Shown: positions 45,140-58,217, counted from the first letter of the stretch. The stretch: DNA of 64,000 nt from Chalciporus piperatus (GCA_038093975.1 JBBPTG010000019.1:124001-188000); one strand, 5' to 3'. Notes: generated from the letters alone by a model not told the origin. Program-made: numbers and translations.

Positions 45140-46640
45140 ATGCACATCTTCAGGATGGACACGCGCAACCCGCTACTATTCCCAGATCTATTCCACAACA
45201 TATTAGACCATCTCTCAGAATACGAGAAAACTCCCATCCGGCCGCATTATTTTGAATATGAGCCATACATGATGGATCGAGTTGGACGAACAGCGCTACT
45301 GGCCTTGGCTCAGACTTGTCGCGATTTTTCTGAGCCCTCGCTCGACCGCTTGTGGCGTGAACTCGGTTCGCTCAGACCACTTGTTCAGTGCTATGGGGGA
45401 AAGGGGGGCAGACCATATTGGACTGATTACAAGAAACTGGTAAAAGCGTCGCTTCTTCTACTCATTGATATCCTCTCATCATACTGGGCCCTGGCAGATC
45501 CCACCAACTTCCGATGAATTGAACTTGAATATCATTCGTCGATACTCCCCACGTATCAGGACAGTCCATGTGCGCGACTCTCCTTCTATGCTGTTTTTAC
45601 GATACATAGGCTTGCAATCCTCCTCTTTCTTTCCCAACCTCACATGTCTCCTCTACGACGAGACCTATCCCCGCCATCTCGGTGTTCCCACCCTACCCAT
45701 GGCCACACTCGCTTGCCTGCTCACTTCCGAAGTCACCTCTCTGGAAGTCGTCTTTGCTAGCAGGGTCGATGGAGTACAGGCATTCCTCCGGGACTTGCAT
45801 CAAATCTGTCCGAATATCAGAACCTTCACATTCGAAGCAAGACCCAATAGAGGGAGGCGGAATAATTCCCTACAGATCTTGCACCGTATTCCTGACCTCT
45901 CTCGCTTCAAGAACCTCCAGTACGCCTCCCTGCAAGCCGTGATTGATCACATCACGTTCGAAAAACTTTCGCTCTCTTCCCTGCCCAGACGGTTCTCCGC
46001 AGCAGTTCACCGCAATCAATCAACACCACTTGAAACTTCGTTGGGACCCAGCGACATTCCATTTCACCATACTAAGCAGGTTTCCCTGCGGGTCTGGGAT
46101 CTCGACTTTGTCACCAATTTACTACGACCTCGGCACCAGGCGTTCGACTACATTGATGTTTCCATCGACTTTGACGGGGATGGACCCAGTGCCTCTAGTG
46201 TATATTCGTTCTTCAAAGCACTGGCCTCTGCTGGACATGCCGATTCCCTGCAGACAATCCGACTCGCACAGCATGGGAACAGTCAATTCACACCTGGCTG
46301 TCTATCCTCTGATCTCCCTTCTCTTCTCACATCCTTCCGTCGCCTGGAGACACTCGTGATCGGTCTGGGTAATCCCTCCATCGACGATGACCAATTAGCC
46401 GATTTGGGCTGTCTTCGGTCTCTCCAGGTCTTGAAACTATTTTGCTGGGCAGCATCGTGGCCGTCGGTTAATCGTCCAACTCTCCGTGGAGTTCTGTCTT
46501 TGGTTGGATCTTGCCAGCAGCTTCGAGAGCTCACCCTGTCCGTTGATGCCAGGCAGGTTCCACAAGATGCGGATGCCGAAATCTGTAACACTACTCTCAA
46601 TGCTTTCTGGACTCTCCGATCGATGATTCAAGATGTGTAG
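45140..46640 (+). CDS. F-box/LRR-like protein
   Basis: Exons 45140-45439 and 45498-46640 encode about 480 residues; M6 at 45155 is an alternative start. The N-terminus has a degenerate F-box (PLLFPDLFHNILDHLSE, then LLALAQTCRDFSEPSLDRLW). The rest has irregular leucine-rich repeats (LTCLLYDETYP, ITFEKLSLSSLP, LRSLQVLKLFCW, LRELTLSVDARQ). This layout is common in the large F-box families of agaricomycetes, thought to select targets for SCF ubiquitin ligases. It begins only about 220 bp from the Helitron helicase start, in the opposite direction. No damage was seen. Confidence 0.75.
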
Positions 46641-46659
46641 CGCGATTCATTTCTAAACA

Positions 46660-47484
46660 TCATCCGTCGGTGAAACGTGTCGGGGTGAGTTGGTCTGTGG
46701 GGGGACCCCCTGGGTACAATTGGGATATCGTCAACTCCAAGCTCCGTTGGGGAGTAGATGATTCAGATGATCGTAGTTCCGCCGAGTAATGTATACTGAT
46801 CCCACGCCGATCATCTTGTTCTGTCACATTCCATTCCGGGGGGATCTGAAACTCTGAATCTATTTCCCTGATTCTTGCAGGTTGTCGACCGGATTGCATT
46901 CCCTGGAATGCAAACTCAGTCGCAAGTACCATCAAATAAACATTGAATTCTGTCCCCGAGCAAACTACAAGATATATTTTATACTCGTCATTCGCGTCTA
47001 GAGCATCATTTCGAGATGGACGGCCATCATCGTCAGCCGAAGTGGGCAATCCCTAAGTGCGCCGGTGAGAAACAATTCAGCTGAGAATAGATACTCACTT
47101 TTTTCCGAGTTCGCAGGTACGTTGTCTTCCTCCGACTCTTCCTCCACTCTTCCTCCGATGAAGATGGCGACGGTGTTCTCTTCTCTCGCTGACAACTACT
47201 CCTGCCAGACGATGCCTTCTTTGATTTCGCTAGCTCTTCCCCTTCCTCTGATCAAGATGACAGTGACAGCGCCATTTTCTGCTTGCTCCTCGAGCTGGCG
47301 TCCTTGAATCTTCGTTTCGGGTCGTGACGCACGTTCCGACATGAACGGCCATCATTGTTCGCCGAAGTGGGCGGTCCCGAGCTCTACGTGCGCCGGTGAG
47401 AAACAGTTGAGTTGAGAATAAATACTTACAATTCGAGCGGTCCAAATGGTTTAAAAGGCTTGAGATGATTACAGGAAACATCAC
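46660..47484 (-). pseudogene. Doubtful minus-strand gene with duplicated segment
   Basis: Possible exons lie at 47049-46660 (CSGTEFNVYLMVLATEFAFQ, FQIPPEWNVTEQDDRRGISI) and 47310-47101 (Ser/Lys/Glu rich). One frame of the second exon has an internal TGA. About 80 bp (47019-47099) recur at 47343-47430, spanning an apparent exon-intron border (GGCCATCATCGTCAGCCGAA compared with GGCCATCATTGTTCGCCGAA). I cannot build a clean full-length model. Confidence 0.35.
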
Positions 47485-47493
47485 ACACTCAAC

Positions 47494-48994
47494 ATGTTTT
47501 CTACTACTAAAGTGCTGATTTCGCTACTAATTCTCCTCTTCTTAACCGTTGCGGACGCCAGTCCCATTTCTGGCAGAACTGGCAAAGCTACCCTACGCTT
47601 TGTGACGAAGATCAGTGCGAATGGCACACGCAGCATCGTCGACAGGGATCAGGCTCGTGCCAGGTTAATGCGACAAGCCAATGGCAACGTGGAAGACTCG
47701 GACTTGGATGTTGAACTTGGAAAACGCAACACGTCGTTTGACGTAGCGAATGGTGGGGTGGGCTACTTCGTCGATGTTCAGGTTGGCAGTCCTGCAACTC
47801 AGTGTCAGTAGTTCATTTCGCTCATGAACACGGGCGTTAAATTTGAAACATACAGACACGCTGTTGATCGATACCGGAAGTTCCAACACTTGGGTAGGAG
47901 CTGCAAAGGCATACACCCCGACGAGCACCAGTGTAGACACCGGACACGCTGTCGTACGTTTTTGGCCGCTTTTTTTTCATTTCCATCGTCAAATCTACTG
48001 ACGCTACGTTCATAGTCTGTTTCCTACGGCTCTGGATCATTCTCTGGAGAAGAGTGGACCGATACTGTCACACTGGCTCCCGGTGTGACAATCAAGCAGC
48101 AGTCAATCGGTGTCGCTAGGCAATCGACCGGTGTACTTGATGCCGATGGTATTCTCGGAGTCGGTCCCGTCGCCTTCACCCAGGGTACTGTGTCCGGTGC
48201 CGACACTGTCCCCACGGTCACAGACAACCTGTACAGTCAGGGAACCATCTCGCGGGCGGTGCTTGGCATCTACTTCGTCCCTGTTCCTGCATCAGACAGC
48301 ACCGGAGAACTCACCTTTGGTGATATTGACAGCAGTGTCATTACTGGCCCCGTGAACTACAATCCTCTCACCTCTACCGCGCCCGCATCGAGGTTCTGGG
48401 GCATCGACCAGTCGATTTATTACGGTGGTCGGCCAATCTTGGATTCTGGCGCTGGTGTCGTTGACACCGGCACCACTCTCGTTATGATGGCTTCCGGTAA
48501 GACACATGAATCTATCTTAACGCTCCTGTCTCACACTGTGTCCGTGTAGATGCATTCGTCCGTTACAAGGTTCTGACGGGTGCTACCATGGACTCTGCCA
48601 CTGGCCTTCTTACCATCACCCAGGACCAATACGACAACCTGCAGAATTTGACGTTCAACATTGGAGGCGTGGCGTACGACCTCATACCCGACGCCCAGAT
48701 CTGGCCTCGCTTGCTCAACACCGTCATCGGTGGTAGCTCCAACGCGATCTACCTTGTGGTTCAAAGTATCGGTACTCCGTCTGGTTCTGGTCTTGACTTC
48801 ATCATTGGATACTCCTTTCTGTACGTTCATATTTCGTTTCCGACTGCGAACGTTGCTGCGGATACTCACGCGTGTCTTTTCTCCACAATGATTTTAGCGT
48901 GCGTTACTACAGCGTCTTTGACACGAGTAACAAACAGGTCGGCTTCGCCAGCACGGCCTATACCACCGCGACCCTCAACTATGCAAATTCTTAA
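47494..48994 (+). CDS. Secreted pepsin-like aspartic protease (A1)
   Basis: Exons 47494-47803, 47856-47953, 48016-48496, 48550-48820 and 48898-48994 encode 418 residues. A signal peptide (VLISLLILLFLTVADASP) precedes a propeptide ending near the Lys-Arg of ELGKRNTSFDVAN. Both catalytic motifs are present, IDTGSSNTWVG and VVDTGTTLVM, plus the flap region SYGSGSFSG. The C-terminal RYYSVFDTSNKQVGFAST is characteristic of polyporopepsin-type enzymes of basidiomycetes. The protein is expected to be secreted, processed at acid pH and act in extracellular protein digestion. No defect was seen. Confidence 0.93.
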
Positions 48995-50005
48995 TGTTAA
49001 CTGGAGATATCCAGCGATTCATGGAAACACTCATGACAGCTTATTATTTATGTTATCAAAGAACATCATATGCGTAGAACACAAACGTCTGATGTCCGAT
49101 CGGTTTCATGTACGTGTCTGTAAAGTAGTAGCCGACGAATTTAAATGACCTTCGAAATCGCGTGTGTTCTTGATGTGGCTCGAGTAAAAGTGTGCTACCA
49201 GCTTGGTTTGGCTATAAGTTGGTGTTCATAGGTTGGACGTGCGCGTGAAGCTTGATGATCGACAGCTAATGGGCGCGTGGAGGTGGTTGCAACACCGTGA
49301 CGGTGAGGGATGATCGGTTCTCGGCATAGTCGCTCCACGGTATGTTGAGTGAGAGAAACACGATTCCATCTGCATCATGGGTGGTGGGCAATGCGTGTGA
49401 GAGAGATTTCTCGGATGTCCTCACAGTTTGTCGGAAGGAGTTGGCTTGATCCCTGGTGCCAGTGAGCGCCGAGCGCTTGAGCATCGTTATATCCACTTCT
49501 TGGCAGTTGTCCGGAAATATTCCCGTGTCATATGCACGTTTCAGTAATCGAGCATGCCATCGAATCAATCAGGGAGACGGGAATAATAGTGGCATGATGA
49601 TTCACGAGATAGTGAGCGTTACAGAGTTCACTGACATCCAAAGTCGCTATCAACAACTTGCTCAGCAGTTGCGCTTGTCATTCCGCTGTCGACTCGGATC
49701 GTCGCCATTGATACTATTCGACGCCTGGTTAAAAATCGCCGAGAGAGAAATGGGTTACCGCTTCTTCCAGGACCAACACCCATCCCGCTTCCCCTAGACA
49801 GAAGGCTTTTCCGTTACCCCGACTCGGATCCAACTTGCGACTTTGGTTCCGGTTGCATTGGTCACCGTGGACATCGTCGATTTGTTCGCAACCGCATCGA
49901 GAGAAAGGGAATCCCTGGTCGCACTCCCCACACTATCCTTTTTGGTATCTGCCTAACTCAGGCTGTAGTAGTTGGGCTCATGTGACTGATCGATGTGGAA
50001 TCGAC
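48995..50005. other. Region before the Plavaka element, weak frames only
   Basis: A minus frame (49568-49266, 100 codons, ending LSLNIPWSDYAENRSSLTV) and an overlapping plus frame (49456-49797) occur. Neither has a recognised motif and I cannot choose between them. Part may be the 5' flank of the WD40-TPR gene now on the far side of the transposon. Confidence 0.35.
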
Positions 50006-50007
50006 AT

Positions 50008-50035
50008 CAGCAAAAGTGCCCAGGTCTTGCATGGC
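50008..50035 (+). repeat. Left terminal inverted repeat of Plavaka element
   Basis: Starts CAGCAAAAGTGCCCA; the first 15 bases match the right end perfectly and 24 of 28 match overall. Confidence 0.9.
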
Positions 50036-50548
50036 CCCAAAAGGCCAGACAAGGCGTAAAAGGCAGCCGAGGCCTTTCAAGGAAATACCCCCGTCTGTGC
50101 AAGCCTCGTAAGGGTAGGATGGCTTGTAAAGTATTTAAGGCGTCGTAACCATTTCAGCCCTTTCAAGGCAACTTAAGGCCCGTCTGTTGTGCGACACATG
50201 TAGCTCACATTGGCTTATAACGCCTTACAAGGCTCGAATAGAATTACATGGGGTGAGGCGATAACGAAACCGATTATACACAACTCTAGCCTCCTGAGTC
50301 CATGTCCGAATACGAGGTATTTGATAAGTGAGGGTAGCAACGATGCAGCATTGGTGGTTCTCGTTCGCGTGCGATGGTTGGGGCTTGAGCAATACCACAA
50401 CGAACTGGAAGTTTGAGAAGCGAGCACGGAGGGCGATGCGACTGATAAACGATCAGGTTGGAAAGGTAAGCTTCAACTAGATCGCGGGACAAGATCAGCA
50501 TCATTCAGCATAACATAGCGGACGCATAATGAAAGTAAAAAATCACAG
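50036..50548. other. Left subterminal region of Plavaka element
   Basis: Non-coding, with many AAGGC/GCCTT motifs in both orientations, the kind of array that CACTA-type transposases bind. The opposite subterminal region (58218-58700) shows fewer. Confidence 0.5.
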
Positions 50549-53500
50549 TCAGAACCCGTTCGCGCGCTTCTGGCGGGTCGGGTTTCGCTTCACCGCACCA
50601 GTGTTTTCTTGTCGCGGTGTTTTTTTCGCTTTCTTGACAGGACGAGCTCCGTCGTCGTCTGACACGATCTCGCTGTTGACGTTATCGTTCACTTCCTGAA
50701 GTTCTGCGACCCGCTTGCGGACTTTGCCTCCGTTGGCATCCTCGGGGGGTGGCGACATTTCTTGCGGAGTAGCTGGTATGGCGGGCCTCGCTGGCAACCT
50801 CAATCGGAACTTCAATGGAGACCGTGATCTGTCGGAGGAATCCTCCATGTTGATGGGATTTTTGACGCTCTTACTCCCGCTGGATGTAGCAGTAACCGAC
50901 GACTCGGGCCCTCCCTGATTTCCTTGTCCCGCTTTGCGTGAACCTGAGAGAGCATCATTGAATGTAGCACTGACGGACTGCGTGTCGTACTTGTGTCCTT
51001 GATCCTAGTTGAAGGCTGATCTTGCTCGACCGATTTGATGGATGAAGTAACGACGTTGCCGCTCCTTTTGGCATTCTTTTTCCCGCTGGATGTCGTAGCT
51101 GTCGGGACTTGGTTGACCGGTCCCCCTTTGCGCGGATCTAAGAGAGTATGAGTGAGAGATCAATCAGAGATACGAAGTTGACGAACTGCCAGCGGGTATA
51201 GCACTTGTAAGCGCGTCGCCCCTGCCTGTGGTCGGAGGCTGAGCTCGCTCGACCGGTTCGATGGAGGAACCATTCGGTTTGTCACTCGCTTTGATGTTCT
51301 TTTTCCTGCCGAATGTCTTAGCTGTCGCCGGAGCTTGGTTGACCTGTCCCCCTTTGCGTGGATCTAAGAGAATGTTAGTGACAGATAGATCAGAGATACG
51401 AAGTGGGCAGACTGCCAGTGGGTATAACGCTTGTAAGCGCGTCGTCCCCGGCTTCGGTTGGAGCTTGCTCGACCGGTTTGATGGAAGGACCCCTCGCCTT
51501 GCCGCTCGCTTTGCTGTTCAAGTTCTTCTTTCCACTAGATGTCGGAGCTGTCGGAGCTTGGTTGACCTGTTCCGCTTGACGTGGATCTAAGAGAATGAGT
51601 CACGGTGGAATATAATATTCATGGTGACGACACACTCTGTATGGCCCTCATTCCCTTGTTTGTAGAAGCTTTGAAACGAGGAGGAACCTCAGGCTCGTAC
51701 TCGGTGGGCCTTGTAACAACATGGTAGTTGTCGTGCTGGTCGTCGTGCTGGTCGTCGCTCTGGTCGTCGTTCTGGTCGTCGTTCTGGTCGTGAATCTGGT
51801 CATTGTTCACTTCGTTATCATCACCGTCCCCACGCACCTGTCCGTCACCATTTCTCCTTTGGAGGTAGTCATAGTACTGATCCAAGTCATACACCGTCAC
51901 TCCGTGGTCAAGTTCACCATCATCTTGCCCCTGGTCCGAGTCGTCCGTGCCCGGGTTACCGTTAGCGGCGGTACCCTCATGCCCCACGGCATCGGAATGT
52001 GTTGCTTCATCACTTGCTGGCAGTTCTAACGCCTCCTGTTCTTCATCGCGCGAAACGAAGATGCCTGTCACCTTTCATATGAATATAAAGGTACTTTACC
52101 TTGCTTGATACGTGCAGCCCTGCGAGCTCGTATCTCCGCCATGTCGTCATCGCTGCTGTCGTCTTGGTTTTTCATACTCTGTTGACCGGCTCCCTTCTTT
52201 CTTGGGACTGACAGCCTAGAGAAGATCCGTCAAATCGACAGAATGTGCACTTTCCTCACGGTAGACGACGACTCACCTTTTCCACCAGGACAGGGTATCT
52301 TTCACCCATGGATCACCTTTGTCCTCGAACATTTCAATAATCCTCCAATACAACTCTTGAAGATCCATATCGCCGATTACTTGAGTCCACTGCGAAGCAT
52401 GGCTGAGTGTAATGTATGTCTATAGAAGGTCATGGTCTCGTCAACGGCAGGCAAACAAGTACCACGGTGCGACTCACAATGATATGGACATATGCGATAA
52501 TATACTCGTTGACCCCTTGAATCCCCCAGGCACGATTCTTGGATGGTTTTGAACCTTTCTTTGTATCCGAGTCGTTCATGACAACTGAGGGCCCAACGAA
52601 CAAATGTTGATAGAACTGTGTCAACTAGAGATGAGAAAGATATTGGGTACGCGAAATTGGAACAAACCCGAGCAACGACATGGTTGCGAAATAAGCCGTT
52701 GGTCTTGTCCGATGGTTCGTATGAACCATCCTCGTAAAAACCAGCTGGCCATTTCGAGGCCAGCATCTGTATTTCACCTGCCTGTAGCAACTGCATACCT
52801 CTGATAGGAATGACAATAAGCAAATGAATAATTACTGTCGTATCAATAAATACATACAAAGCAGGGTCTTCATCGAATTCGCTGAGCTTCCTGGCAGGAC
52901 ACAAGAAGCGCGCCAATTGCGGGTGAAAAATACCACGCATTGACTTGTCGGTGACCTCCGGGATTGGTGGATCGAGAGCGTCGGCCTTGCTGAACATATT
53001 TTGAGGTATGTACTTGAGACCTTTATGCTTTACCGAGCTGAGATCAGCCGAACGGAGATCACTCATTCCCTTCGTGGTCTAGAATGAGAAATATATCAGA
53101 GACATCAGTTATCCACTGCATATATGCGGGATATATGCGGGATATGCGCACCTCTTTGATAATTGTCTTGAGTTCTTTCGATGATATGGTATCTAACTTC
53201 TCTTTCAGGCATGGAACGAGCTTCAATAATCCACGGTAGAAATGAAGATGCTGCTCTGCCTCGGGAGAACTTGAAAAGCAGATTAGACAACTGAGACGAG
53301 ATAGGAGATGCTGACGAACATGTTCGAGGCACTCTCTTTGCCATCCTGTTGAATCCCAACGAGAAATGCTTGTGACGGAACACCAAATGGATCTAGAAGG
53401 GCCGCTGCTTTCTTCCCGGCGGCGTGATAGACATCCAGCGAGTCAATGTCATCGCTGCGTTCATCGGCATCGCTAACAGAAAATTAGCATGATTTCTCAT

Positions 53501-53567
53501 CCATGAAGGTTAAAAGTAACCCTTTCTTCGAGATAGCATTCAGCAACTCTTTTTTGTTGGACGACAT
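50549..53567 (-). CDS. DUF6698-like protein, Plavaka cargo gene
   Basis: The start at 53567 gives MSSNKKELLNAISKK. Joined exons read through DPFGVPSQAFLVGIQQDG, EAEQHLHFYRGLLKLVPCLK, TTKGMSDLRSADLSSVKHKG, MRGIFHPQLARFLCPARKLS, GEIQMLASKWPAGFYEDGSY, NEYIIAYVHIITYITLSHAS and DKGDPWVKDTLSWWKR. This order (cleaved-looking GI.HP..A..LCP, GEI......P.F.Y, WV...L.WW) matches what I recall of DUF6698 proteins that accompany basidiomycete transposons. The C-terminal third is a disordered, Asp/Gln-rich tail with repeated exon-intron units and a basic end (RPVKKAKKTP). Its role is unknown; constant linkage suggests an accessory or regulatory part in transposition. At least nine introns. Confidence 0.75.
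50936..51590 (-). repeat. Tandem exon-intron units of about 195-226 bp
   Basis: The acceptor-proximal motif GCG(T/C)GGATCTAAGAGA recurs at 51131, 51357 and 51580, with a diverged copy at 50936. Each unit has an exon encoding DPRKGGQVNQAP-like and SIKPVEQA-like peptides plus the following intron, inside the DUF6698-like gene. Confidence 0.75.
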
Positions 53568-53743
53568 TGTCGAAGTTGTTGGGCAAGATCTGTCGGAACT
53601 GGGACAGACAAGAAAGGCATATTACATAATGTGTCACAGCCACATCTTTCGGTATCAGCGTTGTGCCAGCCCTATCTCTCACAGCAACTTCAATGCTCAA
53701 TGTCGTGCAACTTACTCTTGTTGCCTATACAATTCTCTATATC
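53568..53743. promoter_or_regulatory. Divergent promoter of the Plavaka element
   Basis: The 176-bp interval separates the two start codons and should hold both promoters, so the two genes are probably expressed together. Confidence 0.55.
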
Positions 53744-56700
53744 ATGATTCAGTGCCCAAGTTGTAACCAGGAAGTGCACCGACGTGGCCTGTCTATTCAC
53801 CTCACTCGGTGGTGTTCAGCTCAGAATACTACACTCGAAGATGCTCTTGGTCAGCGACGTGATCGAGTCCACAAAAATCCTTCCCCCGAAGCTCCAGACG
53901 AATCCCCACATATTGACATACATACCCATGGGTCTGACTCTCCTGTTGACGAGGTAAAAATATCTATTGCAACTCCGTCTGGTGTCCAATTGACAGTTTC
54001 AGTTTCAGAATGATTTCGTCAACATGGAGGTCGAAGAACCACCATTTCGACCATCAGGTCGCCCTAACCGGCCCGTTCGTCCTCCCAAACGCTATCATGA
54101 TCTGATGCCACAACCCTTAATGCCTGTCGAGCATGATCCCAACCCATTTGATGTCGACTCTGAGCTTGAACCTGAAAATCCGATTGGTGAGAATGACGAG
54201 CACGGAATGCAATCTCCAGCAGCTTCCCAGCCTTCATCTCATCATTCCAAGTCGGATGCTTGGGTTAGCACAGATCACGATGTATACGATCTCTTTCGCG
54301 AATACCATCAGTCCTTCCCCTCATACGATCCCGAGAATAACTCGTATTTTGACCAATTCTGTGATGCCTCGACATTCGATCAGGCAAATTCCACTGCGAA
54401 TGATGGACAACCGTGGTATAGTGGACTGGGATCGTCGATCACTGCACTTCACCAGAACTATTTCTCCCCATTCCTTAATGCATCGACCTTTCGGCTCATG
54501 AGTTGGTTCTACAACTCATCTCAGTCAAAATCTCTTGGCGATCTTGATCGGCTCGTCAATGAAGTCATCCTTGCGGAGGATTTCAATCAAGAGGATCTGC
54601 GAGATTTCAATGCAACACGTGAAGCGAAGCGTCTTGATGGATCCCAGAGTTCTCGTTCTGCCATTTTTTCATCAGTAGACGGATGGCAAGAAGCAACGGT
54701 CGAGATCAGTCTCCCGTGCGAGAATGTCAAGATAGCCGAAGAAGACGCACCAAAGTTCTCCGTACAAGGCTTGTACTATCGCAAATTTACGGAAGTTTTC
54801 AAAGCTGCCTATCAGGAGGTCGCGGCAAATACCTTTCATGCTGCTCCTTTCAAATTGTTCTGGCAGCCAGATGAAAATCTGCCTCCCGAACGTGTTATCT
54901 CTGAAATCTACACCTCGAACGCGATGCTGGAAGAACATGCCAGGATCCAATCAGGCCCACATGAGCCTGGATGTAATCTGGAGACAGTTGTGGCTGCGAT
55001 CATGCTGTGGTCCGACTCCACACATCTCGCGAGCTTTGGAAATGCCGCCCTATGGCCTGTGTATATGTTCATCGGAAACCAGTCAAAGTATACCCGTGCA
55101 AAACCATCATCATTTGCTGCCCATCACTTGGCGTATATTCCAAAGGTGAGACACACATAGGCTGGTCAATTGTATACTTATCATCTGACCCTGGCGATCA
55201 ATAGCTATCGGATACAATCCAAGATGTGTATCGTAAGGCTTTTGGCAATAGCGCAACAGCAGCTGTACTCACTCACTGCAAACGTGAGATTATGCAAGCC
55301 ATTTGGCGATTTCTTTTGGATGATGATTTTCTTGATGCGTACGAGCATGGCATTGTTCTCAAGTTTCCCGATGGTATACTGCGTCGAGTATTTCCACGTA
55401 TATTCACTTATGCAGCTGATTATCCAGAGAAGTGAGTAATCAGAGATATCACCAGAACGAGTTGTGAACTGATGCTTTGCAGAATCCTACTCGCGTGTAT
55501 GAAGTTTCTCGGACGTTGTCCATGTCCCCGATGCCTCGTCGAGAAGAACGATATTGGGCTTCTGGGAACCAAGAGAGATCGAAAGCAAAGAAGAAAAACT
55601 GTTCGAGTAGACAATCAGCAACGTCAAAACTGGATCGAAAAAGCTCGCAAAGCAATCTTTGCTTTGGGACGAAGTGTACTTAGTAAAGCAGTCGAGATGC
55701 TCCTTGGCCCTCGCTCATTGGTTCCCACCCGAGTAAGTCACAATCATGATTTTGTCTTTCGTTGATGGAGTTAAATTCATTTTTGACCTGTCCTAGAATG
55801 CATTCTCAGAGAAGCTCTCGAAGTTCGGCTTCGACTTTTACTCGATGCTGGTCCCCGACTTTATGCATGAGTTTGAATTGGGTGTTTGGAAGGCTACATT
55901 GACTCATTTGCTGCGCATTCTATATGCCTATGGTGGTAATACAATTCAGGTATTGAATGAGCGGTAAGTGAACAATTTAGCATGACGACCTTGGAGATTG
56001 AAATACCATTAGGTACCGCCAGATACCAACATTCGGGCGTGATACGATCCGAAAATTTAGTGCCAATGTTTCCGGACTCGCAAAACTCGCAGCGCGTGAC
56101 TTTGAAGACCTTCTTCAGGTACTATGCCTTGATTTTCAAGTTGAGCTCTACTCTAATTCTTCGATGTATTAGTGTGCAATACCTGCTTTTGAATGTCTTC
56201 TTCCGGAACCATTCAACACAATAATTCTGGACCTACTCTTTGAGCTCGCCACTTGGCACACATTTGGAAAGCTCCGGATGCACACTGAAACAACCCTTCA
56301 TCACTTTGACAATTCGACAACTCGGCTCGGTCGTATTTTGCGAAAGTTTCAACGTGACGTGTGTGGTAAATTCCGCACATACGATCTACCCCGTGAAGCG
56401 GCTGCGCGTGCACGCCGACGACAAGGTAATAGAGCTGCAACTCGGAAGGGAAAAGAAACAGCCAGTGAAGCTTCCTCGAGTAAGCAACGGTCTTTCAATA
56501 TGTCGACCTACAAACTGCACTCGCTAGGGGACTATGTCAAGTCAATTTGGCTCTATGGGACAACAGACAATTACTCAACACAAATTGTATGTTTTAGTCT
56601 CTATTGTTACTTCGCTTAACTGACCCCTTGAGAGGGCGAGCTGGAACATCGACGGGTGAAGCGATTTTATGCCAGGACGAACAAGATCAAATTCACGCGT

Positions 56701-58217
56701 GGCATTGCCATGCAACAACGACGTGAACGACTCCTTCGTCGTCTGCGGGACATCGAGGACCAGACAGCTGGTGCACCCAGCTTGGCAGAGCCGAAGACCA
56801 ACGGCAATGAAAATCAGCCCTTTCTCCATTTTATTGATCGAGAACCTCTTCCCTATTCCTCCCCCGAAGATCACTATCAAATGTCTACCTCTCAGAAACA
56901 CTATTGGGATATTTCCGCCTGGTTACGCAAAAACCGGGGTGATCTCGCTGTCAAGGTAGTAGGTTCGAGCAAAATTTAGAAGGAAATCCACTCACCCTGA
57001 TCTCATTAGAACTTTCTTCCTCGCCTGAAAACACATATTCTAGCACGACTATCCGGAGAAGAGTACGACGGAGATGAAGTGTCATTTTCGCTGCAAGAAC
57101 AGAACTCGATTTCATTCGTCCAGAATCGAATTTACCGCCACAAAGTCCTGCGCGTGAACTACACCAGCTACGATCTGCGCCGATGTCAAGACTCGTTGAA
57201 CCCACGCACGAATGCCGACGTGATGGTATTGGCACGAGAAGACGAAGACGACCACCCGCATCCATATTGGTATGCTCGTATTCTTGGCGTTTTTCATGTA
57301 AATGTGCGGCGTGGTCAGCGAGTGCAGCGGATGGACATCTTATGGGTGAGGTGGTTTGGTCGAGATGTTGACGAGCCTGCTGGCTGGGCGAAAAAACGAC
57401 TCCATAGGGTTGGATTCTTCGACAGCAATGAACCAGGTGCCTTTGGGTTCCTAGACCCTGCTCTGGTCATTCGAGCAGTTCATCTCATTCCAGCATTCAT
57501 GTACGGACGAACAAGCGGTCTACTACCTAAATCAATCGTTCGCCGTCCGTCTGACAACGACGAGGACTGGAACTGGTATTATGTTAACGTGTAAGTGATC
57601 AGTGGATTATCCGAGTCTCTCGCACTCGCTAAGCTGTAAGCAGGTTCGTTGATAGGGATATGTTTATGAGATTTCGAGGGGGTGGAGTTGGACACCAGAC
57701 GACAAGGGAAGAAACCCGATGTTTGCTCGATGACCGAGACGAGCTTGACAAGCTTCCATTTGTCATGGAAAGCGAAGTGAACGAAGATCAAATGGACCTT
57801 GATGACGAGGAAGACAAAAGTGAAGAGGAGGAAGAGGATGATGAAGAGGGAAGAGACTCGGAGGATGATGAAGAGAAGCGAGATTCGGAGGATGATGAAG
57901 AGGATGATGAAAGTGACGAGGATGATGAGATGAGCGATAACGAGGAGAGAGGGATCGAGTTCGCGGACGGCGAAGAAGGGATCGAGTTCGCGGACGGCGA
58001 AGAAGGCGTCGAGTCAGGCGCTGGTGTTTCATCTGCAGCACTTGCAAGCGAAGAGCTCACTGAGGAGATGGAGGAATATGGATATTCTGGTTTGGACCAG
58101 GTTGTCGACGAAGACGACGACGAAGAGGATCTTCTGGAGGAGGACGGATTGGGAGCCGAGGATGGTGAAAATGCTGCAGATAATGGTGATGAAGACGAGT
58201 TCTTTGCAGATCTTTGA
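53744..58217 (+). CDS. Plavaka transposase
   Basis: Ten exons join without a stop or frameshift: 53744-53953, 54009-55145, 55205-55431, 55483-55732, 55797-55963, 56013-56118, 56173-56586, 56635-56955, 57010-57590 and 57644-58217, giving 1328 residues. An N-terminal zinc finger (CPSCNQEVHRRGLSIHLTRW) precedes the disordered region. The transposase core has LWSDSTHLASFGNAALWPVY, FIGNQSKYTRAKPSSFAAHH, LTHCKREIMQAIWRFLLDDD, RRVFPRIFTYAADYPEK, CPCPRCLVEK, DFMHEFELGVWKA and GELEHRRVKRFYARTNK. This is the classic Plavaka order. A beta-rich module (DVMVLAREDEDDHPHPYWYA, PAGWAKKRLHRVGF) and a very acidic tail follow. The enzyme is expected to cut at the terminal repeats and reinsert the element. Confidence 0.95.

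Noticed and set aside
51721..52029. Val-rich plus frame (VVVVLVVVLVV)
   Set aside because: Antisense of the Asp/Gln-rich tail of the DUF6698-like gene.
57763..58060. Ser-rich minus frames
   Set aside because: Antisense of the acidic Glu/Asp tail of the Plavaka transposase.
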